From positions 2,976,001 to 3,040,000 of the forward strand of contig OZ220747.1 of NCBI GenBank assembly GCA_965117015.1: DNA of 64,000 nt. The letters are read 5' to 3'. The notes beneath the pieces were generated by a model, which was not told where the DNA came from, searched no databases, and saw only the letters and a list, made by a program, of their open reading frames with translations. Position numbers and translations under genes: made by a program. This DNA comes from Aldehydirespirator sp965117015. GTDB taxonomy: Bacteria > Actinomycetota > Acidimicrobiia > Acidimicrobiales > Aldehydirespiratoraceae. Within the stretch, counting starts at the first letter, position 1. Each line of letters starts with the position of its first letter. Positions 16,522-24,009 of the stretch are shown here, piece after piece.

Positions 16522-17651
16522 GACGGCGTGCTCCCGAGCAGGTCCACCGGGGCCAGGTAGCCCCTGGCGTCGTGGCTCCAACCCAGATCGAGGGCGGCGG
16601 CCACCACCGCGGGGTCCCATTCAGTTCTGGCCCGCTCGTCGCCGGCGCACACGACTAGACAGGTCGCGCTGGAGGCGCCGGTGTTGGAGAACTCCCGCCA
16701 GCAGCCAGCAGGCACCGAGACCACCGAGCCCTCCGCCGCGGGGCGTGACACTCGATTGTCGTCCCGGTTGTACGAGACCTGCCACTCGCCGTCCACGAGC
16801 AGGAGCGCCTGTGACCGCGCGGTGCGATGGAGGCCGGTGGAGGCGCCCGACTCGAGCCGGAGCCATTCGAGGGTGAACCCGTGAGGCGTCCAGATGGGGG
16901 GCCGCTGTCGCCGGTCCTCGGTGAGCCCGAAGCCGATGACGGGGGCCATCTCGCTGGCGTGACCATCCAGGACGCTCGACAGCAGTGCCGAGCGCGACCA
17001 CTGGAGCTGGTCGGGGGCGACGATCAGCTCTCTGATCTCGTCATCGGTGTAGCTGTCGAGCTCGACCAGGCGGGACTCGTCGACCGGGTCGATCACCTCA
17101 GCGATCCGGTCACCCGCCCGGGCGTCGAGAACGGCATGGTCGGGCGAGAGGTACAGCCCGGTGTCCGCAGCCGCGTCGAGGACTTGCGGAGCCCACAGGA
17201 TGCCGCCGGTGTCGTCGCCGCCGAGCACCGCGAAGAGCCAGGTGTCGTCTCCGCCGATGTTCTGAAAACCGCGGAACACCCAGGGCGGAACCGAGAACAC
17301 GGTGTTCGGCCCGATGTCCACCCGCTGGTCGCCGTGTTGACCCAACCGCATCTGCCACCGGCCGCGTGTGCAGATGAACACCTCGGCGGTGTAGTGCATG
17401 TGCTGGTTGTTGACGACGCCGTGAAGCATGCTGGCGGCGCCGATGCTGAACCCGTGGGGCTCGGCGAGGTTGATCACCTGGTCGGAGTTCTCCGAGACGC
17501 CTGGCCCTATGAGCGAGTAGCTCGCCTTTCCCGCCGATCCGTCGAGGCGGACGTCGATGAACGCCGTCGTGTCGGCGACGAACTCGTTGGGTTCTATGAC
17601 TCGCCGATCGACCTCGGCGACGCTGACGATGACCTCGCCGGTAGCGGTCAT
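16518..17651 (-). CDS. Bicupin protein
   Basis: 377 aa from ATG 17651 (ATGA overlap). The first cupin is clear: MLHGVVNNQHMHYTAEVFIC carries H-x-H and E ligands, and NTVFSVPPWVFRGFQNIGG the second motif. The second barrel (WLRLESGASTGLHRTARSQA, then AEGSVVSVPAGCWREFSNTG) keeps the fold but has a weaker metal site. Bicupins include dioxygenases and isomerases. Function here is unassigned; genes on both sides of it overlap it, so it belongs to the pathway. Confidence 0.75.
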   Translation of the reverse strand: MTATGEVIVSVAEVDRRVIEPNEFVADTTAFIDVRLDGSAGKASYSLIGPGVSENSDQVINLAEPHGFSIGAASMLHGVVNNQHMHYTAEVFICTRGRWQMRLGQHGDQRVDIGPNTVFSVPPWVFRGFQNIGGDDTWLFAVLGGDDTGGILWAPQVLDAAADTGLYLSPDHAVLDARAGDRIAEVIDPVDESRLVELDSYTDDEIRELIVAPDQLQWSRSALLSSVLDGHASEMAPVIGFGLTEDRRQRPPIWTPHGFTLEWLRLESGASTGLHRTARSQALLLVDGEWQVSYNRDDNRVSRPAAEGSVVSVPAGCWREFSNTGASSATCLVVCAGDERARTEWDPAVVAAALDLGWSHDARGYLAPVDLLGSTPS

Positions 17652-18385
17652 GACGTCCCCAGGGGCCGGCCACCGTCGACCGTGACGATCGAACCGGTGG
17701 TGAACGGAAGGTCGCCGACCACTGCGCTGACCGCAGCGGCGACGTCGTCGGCAGTGGCGAGGCGACGCAGCGGCGTGGCCTCGCGTTGAGCGTCGAGCAC
17801 CTCGGGTGGCATGCGTTCGGCGTACTTGCCGACGACCCATCCGGGCGAGACCGACACGACGCGGATCGACGGTGCCAGGGCGCGGCCCAGCGAGCGCGTC
17901 ATCGAGTCGAGCGCTGCCTTTGACGCGCAGTAGGCCACGTTGGAGCCCTGCCCGGTGACGCCGGCGACCGAGGAGATGTTGACCACGACGCTGGTCTCGG
18001 CTGCTTCGAGCAGCGGGCGCAGAGCCCGGATCGTGGCGAACGGGCCGCGCCAATTGGTGGCGAAGATCTCGTCGACGAGATCGTCGTCGAGGCCGTCGAG
18101 GTCGTCGTGGGGCACCGCACGGGTGATCCCGGCGCAGTTGACCAGTACGTCCAGCCTTCCTGTTCCGGCGCTCAAGGACGCCGCGAGCTCGTCCAGCGAT
18201 GCCGGCTCGAGGACCGAGATCCGAGCGGCCCGATGGCCGGAGCCGGGCAGGTCGGCAAGCAGCTGCTCAGCCCGTTCGACGGCGGTGTGGTAACCCGCCA
18301 CCACGGCGAAGCCGTCCTTGGCCAGCCGGTGGGCGATGGCCGACCCGATCCCGCCGGTGGCGCCGGTCACGACGGCCGTCCTCAC
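17648..18385 (-). CDS. Short-chain dehydrogenase/reductase
   Basis: 245 aa from GTG 18385, overlapping the HisD-like stop as GTGA. TGATGGIGSAIA is the Rossmann TGxxxGIG; VNCAGI, NISSVAG and the YCASK catalytic Tyr-Lys pair follow, with a C-terminal GSIVTVDGG. It is an intact NAD(P)-dependent oxidoreductase. Next to a HisD-like dehydrogenase it may take part in oxidising or racemising an alcohol substrate, as SDRs do next to HpsN in sulfopropanediol degradation; that link is inference. Confidence 0.88.
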   Translation of the reverse strand: MRTAVVTGATGGIGSAIAHRLAKDGFAVVAGYHTAVERAEQLLADLPGSGHRAARISVLEPASLDELAASLSAGTGRLDVLVNCAGITRAVPHDDLDGLDDDLVDEIFATNWRGPFATIRALRPLLEAAETSVVVNISSVAGVTGQGSNVAYCASKAALDSMTRSLGRALAPSIRVVSVSPGWVVGKYAERMPPEVLDAQREATPLRRLATADDVAAAVSAVVGDLPFTTGSIVTVDGGRPLGTS

Positions 18386-19665
18386 GAGCCGACCTCGCTG
18401 TAGCGGCGGACTCGGATGTCGGCTTGGGCCTGGTGGCCGGCGAAGTTCTCGATGGCGCACAGGCGACTGCAGTACTCGCCGATCAGCACGCTCGAGGCGG
18501 CGTCGGTGACCCGCTGGTAGGTGACGGTCTTGATGAACTTGCCCACCCACAGGCCGCCCGTGTAGCGAGCCGCGCCCTGTGTGGGCAACGTGTGGTTGGT
18601 GCCGATGACCTTGTCGCCGTAGGAGACGTTGGTCATCGGCCCGAGGAAGATGGCGCCGTAGTTCGTCATGTTGGCGAGGAAGAAGTCGTCGTCGCCCGTC
18701 ATGACCTGGACGTGCTCGAAGGCCAGGTCGTTGGCGAGCGCCAGCATCTCGGCGTTGTCGTCGCACACGATCACGCGGCCGTAGTCGGCCCACGCCTTCG
18801 AGGCGATGTCGGCCGTGGCCAGGGTGTCGAGTTGGGATTCCACTTGGGCGATGGTGTCGAGGCCCAGTTGGCGCGACGTGGTGAGCAGGACCGCAGGCGA
18901 GGTGGGACCGTGTTCGGCCTGGCCCAGCAGGTCGGTCGCGCAGATTTCGCCGTCGACCGTGTCGTCCGCCAGCAGCAGAGTCTCGGTGGGCCCTGCCAAA
19001 AGGTCGATTCCGACCCGCCCGTACAGCTGGCGCTTAGCCTCGGCGACGTACGCATTGCCGGGCCCCACCAGCACGGCGACGGGGTCGACGAACTCCGTGC
19101 CCAGCGCCAGCGATGCGACCGCCTGCACCCCGCCCAGCAGATAGATCTCGTCGGCGCCGGCGAGATGCATGGCCGTGATCGTTTCGGCCGGCACGGCACC
19201 GTTGATGGGCGGCGTGCACGCCGCGACCCGCCGCACCCCGGCCACCTTTGCGGTCAACACGCTCATGTGGGCCGACGCCACCATCGGATATCGGCCGCCG
19301 GGCACGTACGCCCCGACGGACGACACAGGGATGTTCCTGTGCCCGAGCGTGACGCCGGGGAGCGTCTCGACCTCGAGGTCGGTGAGCGTCTCGAGTTGGG
19401 CCTGGGCGAAGTTCCGTATCTGGGTCTGGGCGAACCGGATGTCGTCGACCGTCGACGGATCGACCCCGGCGACGATCTCGGAGATCTGGTCCTGTGTCAG
19501 CTCGAACCGGTCCGGCTCCCAGCTGTCGAAGGCGGACGACATCTCGCGGACGGCTGCCTCGCCTCGGGTCGCGATGTCGGCGATCAGTCCGCGAACCCGT
19601 TCGGTGAGCTCAGGGTCGGAGCCGTGGGCGTGCTTCGCGGTGGCGTCTTTGAGGATCTCAGCCAT
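18382..19665 (-). CDS. Histidinol dehydrogenase-like (HpsN-type) dehydrogenase
   Basis: 427 aa. HisD-family zinc residues are visible in GQAEHGPTSP (Gln and His), AFEHVQVM (catalytic Glu-His), VSYGDKVIGTNHTLPT (Asp) and ENFAGHQAQAD (His). GAYVPGGRYPMVASAHMSVL and GARYTGGLWVGKFIKT-like blocks are typical of catabolic HisD paralogs, among them sulfopropanediol 3-dehydrogenase HpsN. There are no other his genes here, so I doubt a role in histidine synthesis. It overlaps lacI by 8 bases. It presumably oxidises a primary alcohol to a carboxylate in two NAD-dependent steps. Confidence 0.8.
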   Translation of the reverse strand: MAEILKDATAKHAHGSDPELTERVRGLIADIATRGEAAVREMSSAFDSWEPDRFELTQDQISEIVAGVDPSTVDDIRFAQTQIRNFAQAQLETLTDLEVETLPGVTLGHRNIPVSSVGAYVPGGRYPMVASAHMSVLTAKVAGVRRVAACTPPINGAVPAETITAMHLAGADEIYLLGGVQAVASLALGTEFVDPVAVLVGPGNAYVAEAKRQLYGRVGIDLLAGPTETLLLADDTVDGEICATDLLGQAEHGPTSPAVLLTTSRQLGLDTIAQVESQLDTLATADIASKAWADYGRVIVCDDNAEMLALANDLAFEHVQVMTGDDDFFLANMTNYGAIFLGPMTNVSYGDKVIGTNHTLPTQGAARYTGGLWVGKFIKTVTYQRVTDAASSVLIGEYCSRLCAIENFAGHQAQADIRVRRYSEVGS

Positions 19666-20665
19666 TGCCTCTCCGCGTCGTCTTTCCCTCGCGCAGCGTG
19701 CCGGGCACGATCCGCTCGGGATGCGCCACGTCGGTGGCGTCGTCGAAGATGATCGCCAGCGTCTCGTCGACCAGAACCTCGATGGGCTGTACGAGGGTCG
19801 TGAGGTCGTACCCGGCCCATGAGGCCTGGGGCAGGCCGTCGAAGCCGGTCACGAGCACGTCACCCGGCACATCGAGACCACCGGTGCGAAGACCGTCGAT
19901 GAGTCCGAGCGCCACCTCGTCGCTGCCGCCTATCACCGCGTCGGGGTGGTCGTCGCAGTCCAGGATCCGCGCCGCGGCCTTGTATCCCGCGTCGTAGCTG
20001 AATCCTCCGGCCTCCACGTAGGGACACGCGATCCCACCCTCGGCAAGGGCCGATGCGGCGCCGCGGTAGCGAATCTGATCGGTGGAGGCGGACGCGACCG
20101 TGCCCACGAACGCCGCCGTGCGTATGCCCTGCGCGACGACGTGTTCGGCCAGGTCCCGCGCTCCGGCCTCGTTGTCGACGGTGACCAGAGGCAACAGTCC
20201 CGATGCCGCCGGCTGGTTGAAGGCAACGCCCCGAAGGTTGGGCCGCCGCATGCGCACCAGGTGCTCCGGGCGGATCGTTGACGAGGCGAGCACCAGGCCG
20301 TCCAGGCGGTACTGCTCCACCGAGTCGAGTGCGTCTTCCACGCGGTCGGCGTCGGCGAACGGGAACAACAGGAGTTGCTTGCCCTGTTCGGCCAAGCGCC
20401 GCGAGAATGTCGTGAGGACGTCCTGCCAGTACTCGCTCTTGGCGGGGACCACCGCACCGACGATGTCGGTGCGCCGCGATTTGAGGCTCCGGGCGATGGC
20501 GTTGGGGACATAGCCGAGCCTGGCGGCAGCATCCCGCACCTGCTCCTGGGTAGCGAGGGCGACCTTGTCGGGCGACGAGAAGACCCTCGCGACGGTCGCC
20601 TGCGAGACCCCGGCCTCTGCCGCGACGTCGTGCGAGGTCACCCTCCCGGCACTCTTCCCGCCCAT
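19658..20665 (-). CDS. LacI-family transcriptional regulator
   Basis: 335 aa. The helix-turn-helix HDVAAEAGVSQATVARVFSS is followed by the hinge LGYVPNAIARSLKSRRT and a periplasmic-binding-protein-like effector domain (DIVGAVVP, DGLVLASS, VTVDNEAGARDLAEHVV, DAVIGGSDEVALGLIDG). It is the first gene of the 14-kb operon and so probably autoregulates it through two palindromes at 20681-20740. The -10 lies 8 bases before its ATG, so translation is probably leaderless. The inducer is unknown and should be the transported compound or a derivative. Confidence 0.93.
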   Translation of the reverse strand: MGGKSAGRVTSHDVAAEAGVSQATVARVFSSPDKVALATQEQVRDAAARLGYVPNAIARSLKSRRTDIVGAVVPAKSEYWQDVLTTFSRRLAEQGKQLLLFPFADADRVEDALDSVEQYRLDGLVLASSTIRPEHLVRMRRPNLRGVAFNQPAASGLLPLVTVDNEAGARDLAEHVVAQGIRTAAFVGTVASASTDQIRYRGAASALAEGGIACPYVEAGGFSYDAGYKAAARILDCDDHPDAVIGGSDEVALGLIDGLRTGGLDVPGDVLVTGFDGLPQASWAGYDLTTLVQPIEVLVDETLAIIFDDATDVAHPERIVPGTLREGKTTRRGNG

Positions 20666-20673
20666 TCCAGGGC

Positions 20674-20679
20674 ACTCTA
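20674..20679 (-). promoter_or_regulatory. -10 element (TAGAGT) of the LacI operon; leaderless
   Basis: TAGAGT on the minus strand ends 8 bases before ATG 20665. It abuts the first operator at 20681, so repressor binding would block polymerase. Confidence 0.45.
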
Positions 20680-20680
20680 A

Positions 20681-20740
20681 TGACTACGTATGCACCCTGT
20701 CAAATAGCAATCCTAAGCGGTTGCTGTGACTACGTAAACA
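20681..20740. promoter_or_regulatory. Paired LacI operators TGNNTACGTANNCA
   Basis: TGACTACGTATGCA (20681-20694) and TGACTACGTAAACA (20727-20740) share a palindromic TACGTA core with central CG, as LacI operators do, and outer TG/CA symmetry. Their centres are 46 bp apart. Between them AGCAA (20706-20710) and TTGCT (20721-20725) form a second inverted repeat. Confidence 0.65.
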
Positions 20741-20801
20741 GAGACAACCTCCCGGCTACCACAACTTGGAAGCCTCCCATGGCGGGATGTCCTGGGCCGG
20801 C

Positions 20802-22106
20802 TCAGTTGAGGGAGTCGACGATCAGGTCGGTGTTGGTGAGCAGGTATCCGGTGTAGGTCTCCGCGCCGCTGCCGGGAGGCCCGAGGCTGCCCGTGTACAA
20901 GGTGACCACGTCGACATCGCCCACCTGGGCAGCCAGGGCCTTGATGTCGTCGCCGGAGTGCTGGACCTCGGCGAAGATGGCCTTGATCCCCTCGTGCTCG
21001 ATGGTCTCGGCCAGCCTCTCGAGCCCGGCGGGATTGGGCTCCGCCATGCTCGACGGTGACGGGATGACCGTGCCGATGATCTCGAATCCGTACCGGGCGG
21101 CGTAGTACCCGAGCGCCTCGTGGTTGGTGACCAGCTTGCGGCTCTCGGCGGGTAGCTGCTCGACCTTGGCGGCGATCTCGGCGTCCACCGCCACTAGCTC
21201 AGCCACGTAGCTGTTCAGGCACGCTTCGACCGCGGCCGGGTCGAGGCCGGCGTCGGCCGTCAGTGCTTGGGCGAGGACTGGCAGCGCCTCTGCCACGCGG
21301 TGGGGGTCGAACCACACGTGCGGGTCTTCCGCTCCGTGGTCGTGGCCGTGTTCGTCGTGGCCGTGTTCGTCGTGGCCTTCGTCGTCGTGGCCGTCGTGGC
21401 CTTCGTCGTCGTCGTGGTCGTCGTGGTCGTCGTGTTCGTCGTGGTCGTCGTGGCCGTCGTCGTCGTGTCCGTCGTGGCCTTCGTCGTCGTCGTGTTCGTC
21501 GTGGTCGTCGTGGCCGTCGTCGTCGTGGCCGTCGTCGTCGTGTTCGTCGTGGTCGTCGTGGCCGTCGTCGTCGTGTCCGTCGTCGTCGTGTCCGTCGTGG
21601 CCTTCGTCGTCGTCGTGTTCGTCGTGGCCTTCGTCGTCGTCGTGTTCGTCGTGGCCGGTATCGAATTCGTACGGGATGGGATCCATCTCTGCGGCGAACT
21701 CAAGTACCGGAGTGCCGGACGTTGCCACCGCTTCGAGCGTGTCCTCCAGGCGCCCCTCCAGCGTCAGGCCGTTGGCCACTATCAGCGAGGCGTTGGTCAT
21801 GCGCTCGGTGTCCTGCAGCGAGGGCTCGTAGCCGTGCGGATCGCTGCCGACTGGGATGATGGCTTCCACTTCGGCCAGCCCGTCGCAGGCCACGTTGGAC
21901 ACTACGTCGGCCCAGATGCTGGTGGTGGTCAGAATCGTCGGGGTCTCAGCGCCTGCATCCGGCGGCTCGGGTGCGGGGTCTCCCGAGCAAGCCGCTACTA
22001 CCAGAGCCGCCGCGGCCGTCACGACGGCCAGCTTCAGTCTGCGGCCCCGCGATGATCTTGCTGAGACCTGACAAGGATGGCCCTGAACTGTCGTCCCTTG
22101 TTGCAC
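20802..22106 (-). CDS. znuA: Zinc ABC transporter substrate-binding lipoprotein (ZnuA-like) with giant His/Asp loop
   Basis: 434 aa from GTG 22106, with GAAGGAG 8 bases upstream. Signal peptide with lipobox VVAAC (Cys40). The cluster A-I fold shows SDPHGYEPS, HVWFDPH, LVTNHEALGYYAARYGF and FAEVQHSGDDIKAL, which provide the His/Glu/Asp zinc site. Between the first two metal ligands sits a roughly 110-residue loop of GHDDH/EHDDDEG repeats with 29 His by my count. Zinc-chaperoning His loops are known in ZnuA but are usually about 20-40 residues. No znuB or znuC lies in the window, so the permease is elsewhere. A Zur box precedes the gene. Confidence 0.9.
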   Translation of the reverse strand: MQQGTTVQGHPCQVSARSSRGRRLKLAVVTAAAALVVAACSGDPAPEPPDAGAETPTILTTTSIWADVVSNVACDGLAEVEAIIPVGSDPHGYEPSLQDTERMTNASLIVANGLTLEGRLEDTLEAVATSGTPVLEFAAEMDPIPYEFDTGHDEHDDDEGHDEHDDDEGHDGHDDDGHDDDGHDDHDEHDDDGHDDDGHDDHDEHDDDEGHDGHDDDGHDDHDEHDDHDDHDDDEGHDGHDDEGHDEHGHDEHGHDHGAEDPHVWFDPHRVAEALPVLAQALTADAGLDPAAVEACLNSYVAELVAVDAEIAAKVEQLPAESRKLVTNHEALGYYAARYGFEIIGTVIPSPSSMAEPNPAGLERLAETIEHEGIKAIFAEVQHSGDDIKALAAQVGDVDVVTLYTGSLGPPGSGAETYTGYLLTNTDLIVDSLN

Positions 22107-22148
22107 GGCTGTGCTCCTTCGATGTTGCGAACGGTGCCCAGCACTCTA

Positions 22149-22165
22149 ATGAGAATGAGTCTCAT
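22149..22165. promoter_or_regulatory. Zur box upstream of znuA
   Basis: ATGAGA-ATGAG-TCTCAT, a 17-mer with perfect 6-base arms, closely follows the actinobacterial Zur consensus TGAAAATGATTTTCA. It lies next to the -10 TAGAGT (22148-22143, minus strand), so zinc-loaded Zur should repress znuA. Confidence 0.7.
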
Positions 22166-22235
22166 TTTTACAACTTCGGGTGACGACGATCAGAAGCCTT
22201 GTTGGGTTCGGGCGTCTCCGTGGCCGCGCGGCTGA

Positions 22236-22286
22236 TCAGGAGCAGTCGGGGCAGGTGCCGAACACCTCAAGCCGATGGGAGCTCGG
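22236..22286 (-). pseudogene. Remnant of a Fur/Zur-family regulator C-terminus
   Basis: Sixteen codons on the minus strand, bounded by stops, encode PSSHRLEVFGTCPDCS. This matches the HRLE(V/L)FG-xCxxC ending of Fur/Zur proteins, including the structural-zinc Cys pair. No start codon or upstream Fur domain exists; tRNA-Leu begins 63 bases away. Its place beside znuA and a Zur box suggests a decayed local zur gene. Chance similarity is possible because the match is short. Confidence 0.4.
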
Positions 22287-22348
22287 TCACAACCCGGACA
22301 CAAGCCAGCGAGCCCCAACTCTCGGTCGCACCGAGGGTTAGCGGTGGT

Positions 22349-22432
22349 GTCGGAGGGGGGACTTGAACCCCCACGCCCAATAAGGGCACTAGCCCCTCAA
22401 GCTAGCGCGTCTGCCAATTCCGCCACTCCGAC
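22349..22432 (-). tRNA. tRNA-Leu (anticodon GAG)
   Basis: The acceptor arms GTCGGAG and CTCCGAC pair; the D-loop region GGCAGAC, a CTAGC-TTGAGGG-GCTAG anticodon arm, a long class II variable arm and GGGGGTTCAAGTCCCCC T-arm are all present. The anticodon is GAG. The 3' CCA is not encoded. Confidence 0.95.
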
Positions 22433-22481
22433 GTGGAGGTTCGATGCTACCGGAGGCGCTGCCTGCCCCCACGGGCCGGCG

Positions 22482-23117
22482 TCAGCCGCAGCAGGTGTGC
22501 TCGAGGGACTCCGCTCGCCACACATTCACCGTCTCGTAGGCGGCCAGAGCGGCGATGAACAGCCCGGCCAGCGGGTCGGCCCACCACCATCCCAGAGCCG
22601 CGTTGGCGCCCAGTCCAAGGAGCAGTCCACCCGACATGAGCGCGCACAGCACGGTCTGGGTGGCCTCGGCTTCCACCGCTCGCGACCCGATTACCGGGGC
22701 GAGGCGTCGCTTGGCCCGGGCCAGCATCGGCATGACCACCAGCGACAGGGCCGCTATGGCGATCCCGACCGGCGATACCTCGGGCTGGTGGGCCAGCAAC
22801 AGGTCGCGCACCGACTCGACGCCCACGTAGACGGCCAGCGCGGCGAAGCTCACTGCGATCAGCCGCTGGGCCCGCTTGTCGGCGTCCTGCTTGCAACTGG
22901 TGCGGCGCTCCTGAGCCAGCCGCCACGCCAGGATCACCGCGGCGGACACCTCGACGCCGGAGTCGAGGCCGAAGCCGATCAGGCTGACCGAGCCGGCGGC
23001 GATGCCAGCCGCGACGGCCACCACGCCCTCGACGACGTTCCAGCCGATGGTGGCGCCCGTCAGCCACCTCTGGCGGGAGACGGCCTGGTCCCTGGTCGTG
23101 GGCGTCGTCAGTGCCAT
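22482..23117 (-). CDS. Cation diffusion facilitator-like transporter
   Basis: 211 aa with five or six hydrophobic segments. The opening GWNVVEGVVAVAAGIAAGSV, then SLIGFGLDSGVEVSAAVILA, is the CDF transmembrane II region with an Asp, and WWADPLAGLFIAALAAYETV is the transmembrane V metal-site region (Asp). The C-terminal cytoplasmic domain of typical CDF proteins is missing; the protein stops shortly after the last helix with HTCCG. GGAGGAGGTGA precedes the ATG. Probable zinc or related metal efflux, and it sits near znuA. The short form occurs in several actinobacterial CDF relatives. Confidence 0.8.
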   Translation of the reverse strand: MALTTPTTRDQAVSRQRWLTGATIGWNVVEGVVAVAAGIAAGSVSLIGFGLDSGVEVSAAVILAWRLAQERRTSCKQDADKRAQRLIAVSFAALAVYVGVESVRDLLLAHQPEVSPVGIAIAALSLVVMPMLARAKRRLAPVIGSRAVEAEATQTVLCALMSGGLLLGLGANAALGWWWADPLAGLFIAALAAYETVNVWRAESLEHTCCG

Positions 23118-23197
23118 CCAGCCGTCACCTCCTCCGGTGTTTCTGGTGAACGAACCGGAACCCAGCGGTTGCTATTCCAATGTCCCGCCGGAACATG

Positions 23198-23227
23198 TTG
23201 CATAACTGGATGCCGGCACTGTAGATT
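23198..23227 (+). promoter_or_regulatory. Promoter of the DUF3467 gene; leaderless
   Basis: TTGCAT (23198-23203), an 18-base spacer and TAGATT (23222-23227) end 7 bases before ATG 23235, placing the transcript start at the codon. Confidence 0.5.
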
Positions 23228-23234
23228 GCATGAC

Positions 23235-23528
23235 ATGGCATCAGATGACATACTCATGGATGTCACGTTCAGTGAGTCGGTTCCCATGGGCGGCACCTAC
23301 GCCAACGGCGCGCTCGTGTGGAACACCCCGCATGAGTTCACGATCGACTTCACGTCGCACCGTTCGCCGACTCATGACGGCGACGCCCACGATGTGCTGG
23401 TGGTGGCGCGGATGAAGATCCCGACCAGTGCCATGTTCCGGATCGTTCAAGCCATGTCGGCCAACATCGACCGGTACGAGCAGCAACACGGGCGGATCAC
23501 CCCGGGACCACCCAAGGAGGAAACATGA
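23235..23528 (+). CDS. DUF3467-type small protein
   Basis: 97 aa. The sequence has the pattern of DUF3467 proteins: a strand GALVWNTPHEFTIDFTS, then VLVVARMKIPTSAMFRIVQA and a final helix MSANIDRYEQQHGRI. The family has no assigned function. The ATG follows a leaderless promoter. The stop overlaps the start of the next small gene (ATGA), so they are co-translated. Confidence 0.75.
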   Translation: MASDDILMDVTFSESVPMGGTYANGALVWNTPHEFTIDFTSHRSPTHDGDAHDVLVVARMKIPTSAMFRIVQAMSANIDRYEQQHGRITPGPPKEET

Positions 23529-23698
23529 GCAGCAACGGCAGCGGTCCGGTCCCCGCCTCCTCCGGAGGCTTCCGCTTCACCGTAAGGACCAGCGATGATC
23601 ACGTGTCGGTCTCGCGCCCGGTCAGCCGAGAGGACGTCGACCGAGTGCGACGCCAACTCGCCGAATGGGCGGCCCGCCGCCCCGCCCAGCCCGCCTAA
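23525..23698 (+). CDS. Small hypothetical protein
   Basis: 57 aa, starting at the ATGA overlap with the DUF3467 gene. It is Ser/Gly-rich at the N-terminus, then FRFTVRTSDDHVSVSRPVSR and a helix EDVDRVRRQLAEWAARR. I do not recognise it. The overlap and good codon use make it likely to be translated and to work with its neighbour. Confidence 0.55.
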   Translation: MSSNGSGPVPASSGGFRFTVRTSDDHVSVSRPVSREDVDRVRRQLAEWAARRPAQPA

Positions 23699-23719
23699 CC
23701 CGTCGCGCGACGTATTCCC

Positions 23720-23890
23720 GTGGCACCGCCCGAAGGCGTCCTGGAGCGACTGGCCGCCGAGGGGCTGATCACGCTCGCGACCGAGGATCTGGACGAGGTG
23801 ATGGAGAGGCTCGGGCTGCCGTTGGAGATTTCGGCAGGTCAACAGTCCCCGAGTGAGCGACTGGCCGAATTGCGCCGCGATGAGCGGTGA
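23720..23890 (+). CDS. Small antitoxin-like protein (orphan)
   Basis: 56 aa from a GTG: VAPPEGVLERLAAEGLITLATEDL, then LGLPLEISAGQQSPSERLAELRRDER. The sequence resembles the C-terminal, toxin-wrapping half of type II antitoxins; no N-terminal DNA-binding region is seen. An ATG inside its end (23879) opens an 11-codon frame, MSGDLWFIEGF-stop, that looks like the start of a MazF/PemK or PIN toxin but ends at once. It is probably the relic of a toxin-antitoxin pair. Low certainty. Confidence 0.4.
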   Translation: MAPPEGVLERLAAEGLITLATEDLDEVMERLGLPLEISAGQQSPSERLAELRRDER

Positions 23891-24009
23891 TCTGTGGTTC
23901 ATCGAGGGCTTCTGACGGCCTCCTCGGCGTGGTGTGATCTGCGTCGCCACGTACGTCGCGGCTCCGGACGGGGACGACTGCCGGGGCGGCGGCAGCTAGC
24001 TTTCTGTCC

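Noticed and set aside
18382..19665. Assignment as hisD of histidine biosynthesis
   Set aside because: No other his genes; lies in a LacI/ABC operon.
21340..21665. Repeat-rich DNA that at first looks like a CRISPR or satellite array
   Set aside because: It is in frame with the ZnuA gene and encodes its His/Asp loop; units are short and without spacers.
23879..23923. UGA after MSGDLWFIEGF considered as a second selenocysteine codon
   Set aside because: Reading through gives no toxin-like sequence and no hairpin follows.
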